9,058 nt of DNA from Candidatus Omnitrophota bacterium (GTDB lineage Bacteria > Omnitrophota > Gorgyraeia > Zapsychrales > Zapsychraceae), in assembly GCA_029567025.1 (NCBI GenBank), contig JAKQLT010000123.1, forward strand, positions 1-9,058, in the 5' to 3' direction. Both the position numbers and the translations under genes were made by a program. Within the stretch, counting starts at the first letter, position 1. Every line of letters starts with the position of its first letter. Positions 1 to 6,766 of the stretch are shown here, in pieces. Below the pieces are notes generated by a model that saw only the letters and a program-made list of their open reading frames with translations, did not search any database and had not been told where the DNA came from.

Positions 1-1
1 G

Positions 2-20
2 AATATTAATCATTAATATT
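2..20. repeat. AT-only perfect inverted repeat upstream of mraY
   Basis: Two 9-bp arms, AATATTAAT at 2-10 and its exact reverse complement ATTAATATT at 12-20, flank a single C. As RNA it could fold into an 8-bp A-U stem with a 3-base loop, and a T-rich run (22-27) follows. It could be an operator-like dyad, a weak terminator-like hairpin, or simply the AT-rich tail of an upstream gene: one frame stays open from 3 to 26 and stops at TAG 27-29. The left flank is missing, so no function can be assigned. Confidence 0.5.
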
Positions 21-33
21 ATTTTTTAGATAA

Positions 34-38
34 GAGGG
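34..38 (+). promoter_or_regulatory. Shine-Dalgarno for mraY GTG start
   Basis: GAGGG lies 3 bases before the GTG at 42. The ATG at 40-42 reads only eight codons before a stop, so GTG is the usable start. The spacing is tighter than ideal, but no better in-frame start with a ribosome binding site is visible. Confidence 0.55.
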
Positions 39-41
39 CAT

Positions 42-1130
42 GTGTTTTATTATTTATCGCAATTAAAAGGATTGTTTTCAGGATTTAATCTCTTCCGCTA
101 TATTACCTTTCGCGCTGGGATGGCCGGGATTACCACGTTTCTTTTATGCTTATTGTTAGGGCCTTTTTTTATCCGAAAATTGAAAGAGTGGAAAATTAAA
201 GAAATCGCTAAGCGCGAGGACTGCCCTGGTTTAGACAAATTTCAAGAATCAAAAGAAGGCACTCCTACTATGGGCGGTATTTTTATTATTAGTAGCGTTT
301 TGTTATCTGTTTTATTGTGGGCGGATATTTTTAATCCTTATATTATTTTAACATTTTTGACATGCCTTTGGCTCGCGATTTTAGGGTGGGTAGATGATTA
401 TTCCAAATTGACACGACGAGGTAAAGGACGGGGGCTTTCCACAAAAACCAAATTATTTTGGGAAATTTTATTAGGGTGCTTTGTGGGATTTTATATTTAT
501 CTTAATCCACAGACATCCACACAAATTGATATTCCTTTTTTAAAGAATGTCATTTTTAATTTAGGGATTTTTTATATTCCTTTTGTAGCTCTTGTTGTCA
601 TTGGAACGTCAAATGCTGTTAATTTAACGGATGGGCTTGATGGTTTAGCCATTGGCTGTGTTTTGATTGTTAGTATGACATTGGCTGTTTTAAGTTATGT
701 GACAGGGCATGTTCAATTCAGCGAATATCTTCTTTTGCCTTTTATTTCAGGGACGGGAGAATTGACAGTATTTTGTTCTGCTATCGCTGGGGCTAGTTTA
801 GGATTTCTATGGTTTAATTGTTATCCGGCGACAATCTTTATGGGAGATGTCGGCTCTTTGGCATTGGGCGGGACATTAGGCATTATCGCGGTAATGATTA
901 AAAAAGAATTATTATTGATTATTTTAGGAGGTGTTTTTGTCTGGGAATGCGCGTCTGTTATTATTCAAGTCATTTCTTTTAAGACAACAGGAAAGCGTGT
1001 TTTTAAAATGTCGCCCTTTCATCATCATTTGCAATTGTCCGATTGGAAAGAATCTAAAATTATTATTCGTTTTTGGATTGTCGCAATTGTTCTCGCCATG
1101 GCAACATTAATGACATTAAAGATTCGATGA
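42..1130 (+). CDS. mraY: Phospho-N-acetylmuramoyl-pentapeptide transferase (MraY)
   Basis: Integral membrane enzyme that transfers phospho-MurNAc-pentapeptide from the UDP precursor to undecaprenyl phosphate, giving lipid I, the first membrane step of peptidoglycan synthesis. The 362-residue protein is of normal family length and strongly hydrophobic. Visible family landmarks are the N-terminal SGFN segment (13-16), EGTPTMGG (72-79), the Asp pair in WVDDYSK (118-119), NLTDGLDGL (194-202), FMGDVGS (266-272, Asp269) and the HHH motif at 327-329 in SPFHHHLQ. These Asp and His residues match the known Mg2+ and catalytic positions. Translation starts at GTG 42. The distance from that start to SGFN matches E. 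coli MraY within one residue, which supports it over a TTG at 72. Its stop overlaps the murD start as ATGA. The gene upstream (murF in most clusters) lies outside the window. Confidence 0.97.
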   Translation: MFYYLSQLKGLFSGFNLFRYITFRAGMAGITTFLLCLLLGPFFIRKLKEWKIKEIAKREDCPGLDKFQESKEGTPTMGGIFIISSVLLSVLLWADIFNPYIILTFLTCLWLAILGWVDDYSKLTRRGKGRGLSTKTKLFWEILLGCFVGFYIYLNPQTSTQIDIPFLKNVIFNLGIFYIPFVALVVIGTSNAVNLTDGLDGLAIGCVLIVSMTLAVLSYVTGHVQFSEYLLLPFISGTGELTVFCSAIAGASLGFLWFNCYPATIFMGDVGSLALGGTLGIIAVMIKKELLLIILGGVFVWECASVIIQVISFKTTGKRVFKMSPFHHHLQLSDWKESKIIIRFWIVAIVLAMATLMTLKIR

Positions 1131-2410
1131 TTGATATTCGTCATAAAAAAATTACGGTATTGGGGGCCCAAAAAAGCGGCTTGGCTTTATTGCGGCTTAT
1201 TGATCGTTTTCACGGAATCGGAAAATTATCTGATAAAGGAAACAGTTCTTATTTGACGGCTGATATTCGCTCGTGGTTATCAGAAAAAAATATTTTATGG
1301 GAAGAAAATGGGCATACGCGTTCTTTTATAGAAGATAGTGATTATGTGCTATTGAGTCCGGGGGTGAGGATTGACAGTGATCCTGTTATTTGGGCGAAAG
1401 AGAAAAACATTATTGTTTTAGGAGAAATTGAATTCGCATATCAGTTTTGCTCCAACCCTGTCATTGCAGTAACCGGTAGTAATGGAAAAACGACAACGAC
1501 GACGTTAATTCATAAGGTTTTAGAAAAGGCAGGACTACGTTCGTGTTTATGCGGCAATATTGGTTTTCCATTTTCTCAAGCGGTCCTTGAAAATAAAGAG
1601 ACTGATTTCTTTGTTTGTGAAATAAGTTCTTTTCAGCTGGAATCGTTATTTCCGCTAACTAGTGATTATAAGAATAAAGGATTAAAAGGATTTAAGCCTT
1701 CTATTGCGGTTTTTGTTAATTTTAATCAGAATCATCTTGATCGTCATAAAGATTTAAATGAATATTTTGAGGCCAAGGCGAAGATTTTTCAAAATCAGGA
1801 TCAAGATGATTTTTCGGTATTAAACGCGCAGGAAGAACGCATGAAATTATTGTCAAAGAAGATTCTTTCTTGTCCTGTTTTCTTTGATGGGCATGCCACG
1901 AATCCTAATCAGGCCGCTGTTATTGCGGTCGCCGATATTTTAAAAATAAAAAGGACTATTTGTGAAAATGTTTTTAAAGAGTTTAAAGGTGTCGAGCACC
2001 GCTTAGAATTCATCAGAGAATTTCAAGGCGTTGATTATATTAATGATTCTAAAGCCACAACGGTTGATTCAGGCCGCTGGGCTTTAAAGAGTATGGAGAA
2101 ACCAGTCGTGATGATTTGTGGTGGGTCGAATAAGAATTTGGATTATGGGGAATTGAAAGATCTTGTGAAAAAAAAAGTTAAGAAAATGATTGTTTTAGGG
2201 GAAATCAAAGAATTGTTAGAACAAACTTTTAAAGATGCCACAGAAGTTGAATTGGCGAGTGGCTTTGACGATGCTATTGTGCGCGCTAAAAATACTGCTC
2301 GGCCTGGAGATTGTATTTTATTAAGCCCGATGACGGCGAGTTATGATATGTTTAAAAATTTTGAAGAGCGTGGACAAACTTTTAAGAAAATTGTTATGGC
2401 CCTAAAATAA
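1127..2410 (+). CDS. murD: UDP-N-acetylmuramoyl-L-alanine--D-glutamate ligase (MurD)
   Basis: Cytoplasmic ATP-dependent ligase that adds D-Glu to UDP-MurNAc-L-Ala. The start is ATG 1127, overlapping the mraY stop (ATGA). The frame is open further upstream, but that would read through the conserved MraY C-terminus. The 427-residue protein shows an N-terminal Rossmann-like UMP domain (about 1-105), the P-loop TGSNGKTTTT (116-125), EISSFQLE (165-172, with the Mg-ligand Glu), NHLDRH (202-207), a probable carbamylated Lys at 217, EHRLE (290-294), NDSKATT (306-312) and the C-terminal LLSPMTASYDMFKNFEERG (398-416). Compared with E. coli MurD, the stretch between EISSFQ and NHLDRH is about 12 residues longer. 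The stretch between Lys217 and the NPNQAA segment (259-264) is about 29 residues shorter. All catalytic motifs remain, so the enzyme is probably active. No strong Shine-Dalgarno is visible, which suggests coupling to mraY. Confidence 0.96.
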   Translation: MIDIRHKKITVLGAQKSGLALLRLIDRFHGIGKLSDKGNSSYLTADIRSWLSEKNILWEENGHTRSFIEDSDYVLLSPGVRIDSDPVIWAKEKNIIVLGEIEFAYQFCSNPVIAVTGSNGKTTTTTLIHKVLEKAGLRSCLCGNIGFPFSQAVLENKETDFFVCEISSFQLESLFPLTSDYKNKGLKGFKPSIAVFVNFNQNHLDRHKDLNEYFEAKAKIFQNQDQDDFSVLNAQEERMKLLSKKILSCPVFFDGHATNPNQAAVIAVADILKIKRTICENVFKEFKGVEHRLEFIREFQGVDYINDSKATTVDSGRWALKSMEKPVVMICGGSNKNLDYGELKDLVKKKVKKMIVLGEIKELLEQTFKDATEVELASGFDDAIVRAKNTARPGDCILLSPMTASYDMFKNFEERGQTFKKIVMALK

Positions 2411-2422
2411 TAAAAGGTTTTT

Positions 2423-3529
2423 ATGAAAAATCTTCGGACATCTTTAGCGATTATGGTGTTATGTCTCATTAGTTTTGGCATTGTGATGATTTATAGCGCG
2501 AGCGGGATTTTTGCGCTTAAAGAATTAAAAGACAGTATGTATTTTCTTAATCGGCATTTGATTTTTCTTTTTATAGGGGGCATTCTGACCATTGTGATGA
2601 TGTCTTTTGATTATCGTGAATTAAAACGCTGGATTAAGCCATTGTTAATTCTTTCGATTATATTATTAGTTCTTGTTCTTATTCCTGGAATTGGAAAGGC
2701 AAGTTCTGGTGCGCGACGTTGGTTTAAAATAGGTTTTTTTAGTTTTCAGCCATCAGAGTTTGTGAAATTAGTTGTTCTGATTTATATGGCTGATTTTCTT
2801 TCTCGGAAACAAGCAAAGGTTTCTGATTTATGGCGAGGATTTTTGCCTCCTTTTTTTGTTATGGGTGTGATTTGTCTGTTAGTCGTTAAACAGCCCGACC
2901 TCGGCAACGCCGTTCTTATTGCCAGTTCTATTTTTGTGATGCTTTTTATTGCCGGAACAAGAATTTCTTATTTGGGCGCCATTGTTATGATGGCAATTCC
3001 AGCGTTATATTTTTTAATTACGAAGGTGGCGTATCGTATGAAAAGAATTATTTCTTTCATCGATCCATGGAAAGATAGTTTAGGTGTCGGGTTTCAGTTA
3101 ACGCAGTCTCAAATCGCTTTAGGCGCCGGAGGCCTTTGGGGCGTCGGATTAGGTCACAGCACGCAGAAGTTATTTTATTTGCCGGCGGCGCATACAGATT
3201 TTATTTTTTCTATCATCGGTGAAGAATTAGGCCTTTTAGGGACATTGATTGTAATCTTTCTTTTTATGGGATTTATTTGGCAAGGGGCGCGTATCGCTAA
3301 ACGCACCACAGATTCTTTCGGATATTTTTTAGCGACAGGCATTGTTGCCATGTTAGGAATGCAGGCCGTTGTAAATATTGGCGTCAGCATCGGTGCGCTA
3401 CCGACAAAAGGATTGCCGCTTCCTTTTATTAGTTATGGAGGGTCTGCTCTTATTTTTAATATGATGGCTGTTGGGATATTATTAAATATTTCTCGTATCG
3501 AAGATTTAACAAAAGAAAAAAGCGAATAG
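2423..3529 (+). CDS. ftsW: Septal peptidoglycan glycosyltransferase, SEDS family (FtsW)
   Basis: Polytopic inner-membrane protein of the SEDS family that polymerises lipid II into glycan strands at the septum together with a class B penicillin-binding protein. The 368 residues contain about ten hydrophobic segments, the first at roughly 8-26. Family signatures include SSGARRWFKIG (94-104), FQPSEFVKL (108-116), KQPDLGNA (156-163), the large extracellular loop with DPWKDSLGVGFQ (214-225), PAAHTDFIFS (254-263) and LPLPFISYGGS (331-341). Asp259 in HTDF corresponds to the catalytic Asp of RodA and FtsW. The choice of FtsW over RodA rests on its position between murD and murG and the GLPLPFISYGGS end. 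RodA would be the alternative. ATG 2423 is preceded by AAAAGG (2412-2417) with a 5-base spacer, in a 12-bp gap after murD. Confidence 0.95.
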   Translation: MKNLRTSLAIMVLCLISFGIVMIYSASGIFALKELKDSMYFLNRHLIFLFIGGILTIVMMSFDYRELKRWIKPLLILSIILLVLVLIPGIGKASSGARRWFKIGFFSFQPSEFVKLVVLIYMADFLSRKQAKVSDLWRGFLPPFFVMGVICLLVVKQPDLGNAVLIASSIFVMLFIAGTRISYLGAIVMMAIPALYFLITKVAYRMKRIISFIDPWKDSLGVGFQLTQSQIALGAGGLWGVGLGHSTQKLFYLPAAHTDFIFSIIGEELGLLGTLIVIFLFMGFIWQGARIAKRTTDSFGYFLATGIVAMLGMQAVVNIGVSIGALPTKGLPLPFISYGGSALIFNMMAVGILLNISRIEDLTKEKSE

Positions 3530-3538
3530 AGGTTTTTT

Positions 3539-4612
3539 ATGAAAATTGTTATCGCCACGGGAGGAACAGGCGGGCATTTGTTTCCGGCGCTTAAAGTCGC
3601 TGAAGAGTTACGATTGAGAGGTGTGGATGTTATTTTTATCGGCGCTTTGGCTATGGGAATTGAAAAAATCAAACAAAGAGGTTTTTCTTATTATCATATT
3701 CCTTCGAGAGGTTTTCAAAAAAAGAATATCAAAGATATTTTTTTGGTAGTTGTTTCTATTTTAAAGGCCTTTAAAATCTCTTGGCAGATTTTAAGAAAAA
3801 TTAATCCTGATAAGGTTTTAGGTTTTGGCGGTTATGCTTCTTTTTCTGTTATGATGGCGGCTTGGTTTTTAAAAATTCCAGGAATGCTTCATGAACAAAA
3901 CGCGATTCCGGGTCGCGCCAATGAATTATTGTCTTTGTTTGTTAAAAAAACAGCTTTAAGTTTTGAAGACAGTAAAAAATATTTTAATCCTGAAAAAATT
4001 GTTATTACAGGGTGCCCGACGCATATTACGCCGCAAGGAGTTCTTAAAGAGGATGCTTATCGTTTTTTTGGGTTTCAAGAACATAAGACGACATTATTTG
4101 TTTTTGGAGGAAGCCAGGGGAGTCATCGTATTAATCAGGTTTTTATTGAAGCGCTCATGTTATTAAAACAACAAATGACGATACAAGTTATTCATGTGAC
4201 TGGTGTAAATGATTTTGATACTATCAAGGCACGATATGCTTCGATTGATATTTCGAAGGCAATTTTTCCTTTTTTAGATCGGATTGATTATGCTTATCGC
4301 ATTGCGGATCTCGTCGTCGCGCGATCTGGAGCTGCGGCGGTCACGGAAATTTGTTTGTTCGGCTGTCCGTCTCTATTTATTCCTTTTCCTTATGCGATTG
4401 GAGATCATCAGAGATATAATGCCGAAATTTTAACTTCACGCCGTTTGGCACATATGATTGAAGAAAAAGATTTGACTGCGTTAAAGCTTCAAGCAACGAT
4501 TTGTGATATCATCAAACAGAATATTTCACGAGAGGATTTGACTGAAAAATTACAAACGATTGTTTTTTCTGACGCGGAAAAACGCTTGGCGGAAGAGGCC
4601 ATTAATTTATGA
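3539..4612 (+). CDS. murG: Lipid II synthase, UDP-GlcNAc:lipid I GlcNAc transferase (MurG)
   Basis: Peripheral GT-B glycosyltransferase on the cytoplasmic membrane face that adds GlcNAc to lipid I to form lipid II, the substrate of FtsW. The 357-residue protein has normal length. The N-terminal domain carries TGGTGGHLFPAL (7-18), GFGGY (95-99) and HEQNAIPG (118-125). The C-terminal nucleotide-sugar domain carries GGSQGSHRIN (190-199), ARSGAAAVTE (261-270, Glu270 being the probable UDP-ribose contact) and PYAIGDHQRYNA (284-295). The start at ATG 3539 has AGAGG (3528-3532), overlapping the ftsW stop, with a 6-base spacer. The stop overlaps the next gene's ATG as ATGA, so the two are probably translationally coupled. 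Nothing is missing or broken. Confidence 0.97.
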   Translation: MKIVIATGGTGGHLFPALKVAEELRLRGVDVIFIGALAMGIEKIKQRGFSYYHIPSRGFQKKNIKDIFLVVVSILKAFKISWQILRKINPDKVLGFGGYASFSVMMAAWFLKIPGMLHEQNAIPGRANELLSLFVKKTALSFEDSKKYFNPEKIVITGCPTHITPQGVLKEDAYRFFGFQEHKTTLFVFGGSQGSHRINQVFIEALMLLKQQMTIQVIHVTGVNDFDTIKARYASIDISKAIFPFLDRIDYAYRIADLVVARSGAAAVTEICLFGCPSLFIPFPYAIGDHQRYNAEILTSRRLAHMIEEKDLTALKLQATICDIIKQNISREDLTEKLQTIVFSDAEKRLAEEAINL

Positions 4613-5394
4613 CAAGAAAAATATTTTTCTTATTTTTGATGAGTCTAATGCTTTTGATGTTTGTCTCATCGTCTTTTTCGAAAGAATGGACAGAGGAAAA
4701 AGAAAAGCATTTTATTTTTTATTATAAGAATGCACCGCAGGAATTTATAAAAGAAGTTAAGCGTGCTTCTGAAGATTATTATGAGGAGATTTGCCGCAAT
4801 TTAGGGTTTTATCGTTATAAAGGATGGATCGGTAAGGGCCGCGCGAAAATTTATATTTATGATAATATCGATGATTATCGGCAAGCGCCACAAATCGCGT
4901 CTTGGTCGCACGGCATGGCCTTTGCGCAGCATAAGATTATTCGCACCTTTCCATCGGCGCATGGATTTTTTGATTCTATTTTACCGCATGAATTAGGGCA
5001 TATTATTTTACGTGAATTTGTCGGTTTTGACGCGGATCTTCCTTTGTGGTTTGAAGAGGGCGTGGCGATGTATCAGGAAAAGGCAAAACGCTGGGGAGCT
5101 CATCAACAAGTTAAAAAATCCTTAGAAGAGAATAGTTTTATCCCTTTATCCGCATTAACGAATTTTAAGATGGATCGAGTCGTTGATGCGACGACGATAG
5201 ATCTTTTTTATGCGGAATCGGCCAGCATCGTTAATTATTTGATTCGCGAAGGGGGCATAGAAAAATTTAATCGCTTATGTGATGAGCTTAAAGAAGGACG
5301 GCCTTTTGAGTGGACGCTAAAATCGGTGTATGTTTCGTTTAAAACTGTCGATGATTTGAATAAATCGTGGGTAAAATATCTTAAGAGTCTATGA
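4609..5394 (+). CDS. Secreted zinc metallopeptidase-like protein (peptidase MA-like gluzincin)
   Basis: Not a standard dcw gene. The 261-residue product begins with a likely signal peptide: basic MTRK, a hydrophobic core at about 5-19, and an SFS (22-24) site before Lys25. There is no lipobox Cys, so it is probably released outside the cytoplasm or retained through an uncleaved anchor. The mature part has the layout of peptidase MA-like gluzincins: HFIFYY (34-39), an amphipathic helix, then IYIYDNIDDY (81-90), the zinc motif HELGH (127-131) and WFEEGVAMY (147-155). Glu150 lies exactly 18 residues after the second His, the gluzincin HExxH-x18-E spacing. A helical tail follows with FYAESASIVNYL (200-211). 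Both ends overlap neighbours by ATGA, so it is embedded between murG and murC. Base composition resembles its neighbours, giving no sign of recent transfer. Substrate is unknown. A role in envelope protein or divisome processing is inference from position only. The family assignment is from motif recognition. Confidence 0.85.
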   Translation: MTRKIFFLFLMSLMLLMFVSSSFSKEWTEEKEKHFIFYYKNAPQEFIKEVKRASEDYYEEICRNLGFYRYKGWIGKGRAKIYIYDNIDDYRQAPQIASWSHGMAFAQHKIIRTFPSAHGFFDSILPHELGHIILREFVGFDADLPLWFEEGVAMYQEKAKRWGAHQQVKKSLEENSFIPLSALTNFKMDRVVDATTIDLFYAESASIVNYLIREGGIEKFNRLCDELKEGRPFEWTLKSVYVSFKTVDDLNKSWVKYLKSL

Positions 5395-6755
5395 GAGAAA
5401 ATTATCATTTTGTTGGCATTGGCGGTATTGGTATGGGCGCATTAGCGTTATTATTATTAGAAAAAGGCCATTGTGTCAGCGGGTCTGATTTAAGAGAAAA
5501 CGATTTAACGGTCCAATTAAAACAAAAAGGCGCTCGAATTTTTTTAGGTCACGATGCAAAAAATGTAACGGATGTGGATTTTATTATTTTTTCTTCTGCC
5601 GTAAAAGAGGATAATCCGGAAATACAGGAAGCTTTGCGCAGAAATATTCCTATTATTCGACGGGCAGAATTATTGGCTGATTTAATGCGGGAACATCAAG
5701 AGATTACGATAGCGGGGGCGCATGGAAAAACAACAACAACCTCGATGATCGCGAATTTATTAAAGGTCGCGCAGTTTGATCCGACTATTGCCATCGGCGG
5801 GATGGTCAATCAAACCAAACAAAATGCTTTTTTAGGGCGAGGAAAATATTTTGTTGCGGAAGTTGATGAAAGCGACGGATCCTTTCTTAATTTTGCTCCG
5901 GATTATTCGATTATTACGAATATCGATTATGAACATCCGGATTATTATGAAAGTTTGAAATCTGTTTTAGAAGCGTATGAATCTTTTGTGTCTCGGACGA
6001 AGCTTCATGGTGTTGTGATTGGTTGCGCTGAAAATCCACATGTCCTTAATCTTTTATTGAAAAATAAAAGAAAATATATGACTTATGGTTTTTCGAAAAA
6101 ATATGACGTGTCCGCGCGGAATATGCGCTTAGATCATTTTTCTTCACGATTTATTTGTTATCATAAAGAGAATCCTTTGGGAGAAATTATTCTTTCTGTC
6201 CCGGGGGAACACAATGTTCTTAATGCCTTGGCGTGCGTTTGTTTAGGGTTAAAATTGGAGATTGATTTTGCAACGATTAAAGAAAGTCTACGAGCATTTC
6301 AAGGCGTTCAGCGTCGGTTGGAATTGATTGGTGAAATTAAAGGTGTTCGGATCATGGATGATTATGGTCATCATCCGACAGAAATTTTAGCAACATTAAA
6401 AGCGGCAAGCCATTTTGGACAGAAACGTCTTATTGTCACGTTTCAACCGCATCGTTATACAAGATTGGAAAAATTGTTTAATGAATTTACAGAATGTTTT
6501 GACCTGTGTGACCATTTGATTATTACAGATATTTACGCGGCCAGTGAAAAGCCGATTGAAGGCATCTCCGGGGAAAAGTTGGCGTTAGCCATACAACAAA
6601 AAATGAAAAAACAAGTGTGTTATCTCAAGAAAAATGATATTCTAAAATATTTGTTAGGACTTGTAACTTCCGGCGATTGTTTTTTAACATTAGGGGCTGG
6701 AGATATCACGCAAATTTCCAAACAACTTTATCAAGCGTTGAAAGAAAAATTTTAA
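5391..6755 (+). CDS. murC: UDP-N-acetylmuramate--L-alanine ligase (MurC)
   Basis: Cytoplasmic ATP-dependent ligase that joins L-Ala to UDP-MurNAc, the first amino acid of the stem peptide. The 454-residue protein has the three Mur-ligase domains: the N-terminal nucleotide-binding GIGGIGMGAL (9-18), the P-loop AGAHGKTTTTSM (108-119), EVDESDGSF (157-165), NIDYEHPDYY (177-186), GEHNVLNALA (272-281), MDDYGHHPTE (322-331), FQPHRYTR (351-358) and LGAGDI (434-439). The HHPTE and FQPHRYTR motifs separate MurC from MurD, MurE and MurF, and the length rules out a fusion with MurB or Ddl. ATG 5391 overlaps the stop of the metallopeptidase gene (ATGA), with AAGAG (5383-5387) as a weak ribosome binding site. 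The stop is followed directly by the ddl Shine-Dalgarno. Confidence 0.97.
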   Translation: MRENYHFVGIGGIGMGALALLLLEKGHCVSGSDLRENDLTVQLKQKGARIFLGHDAKNVTDVDFIIFSSAVKEDNPEIQEALRRNIPIIRRAELLADLMREHQEITIAGAHGKTTTTSMIANLLKVAQFDPTIAIGGMVNQTKQNAFLGRGKYFVAEVDESDGSFLNFAPDYSIITNIDYEHPDYYESLKSVLEAYESFVSRTKLHGVVIGCAENPHVLNLLLKNKRKYMTYGFSKKYDVSARNMRLDHFSSRFICYHKENPLGEIILSVPGEHNVLNALACVCLGLKLEIDFATIKESLRAFQGVQRRLELIGEIKGVRIMDDYGHHPTEILATLKAASHFGQKRLIVTFQPHRYTRLEKLFNEFTECFDLCDHLIITDIYAASEKPIEGISGEKLALAIQQKMKKQVCYLKKNDILKYLLGLVTSGDCFLTLGAGDITQISKQLYQALKEKF

Positions 6756-6760
6756 GGAGA
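6754..6760 (+). promoter_or_regulatory. Strong Shine-Dalgarno fixing the ddl GTG start
   Basis: AAGGAGA begins within the murC stop codon and ends 6 bases before GTG 6767. It is the best ribosome binding site in the window and settles the start. The nearby ATG at 6771 is followed at once by TAG, and longer in-frame extensions would lie wholly inside the conserved 3' end of murC. Confidence 0.85.
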
Positions 6761-6766
6761 ACAGGC

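Noticed and set aside
1..29. Tail of an upstream murF gene
   Set aside because: All three frames stop within the first 29 bases, and none gives enough residues to recognise a MurF C-terminus.
763..790. TTGACA-like -35 box inside mraY
   Set aside because: No acceptable -10 lies 16-18 bases downstream; the match is expected by chance in AT-rich coding DNA.
1073..1126. Upstream extension of murD to an earlier ATG
   Set aside because: It would add 18 residues without MurD similarity and overlap the conserved MraY end; ATG 1127 in the ATGA overlap fits the family N-terminus.
3175..3390. Minus-strand open frame of 71 codons inside ftsW
   Set aside because: It lies wholly opposite the conserved HTDF region of ftsW, resembles no known family and has no ribosome binding site of note; it is a shadow.
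3433..3672. Minus-strand open frame of 79 codons across the ftsW/murG junction
   Set aside because: It is antisense to the conserved FtsW C-terminus and the MurG glycine-rich loop, with no recognisable protein features.
3963..4166. Plus-strand open frame of 67 codons inside murG
   Set aside because: It is a different frame of the conserved MurG inter-domain region; composition is lysine-rich noise from AT-rich DNA.
6677..6766. Upstream extension of ddl to an ATG inside murC
   Set aside because: The added 30 residues are an out-of-frame reading of the conserved MurC C-terminus, and the strong Shine-Dalgarno at 6754-6760 points to GTG 6767.
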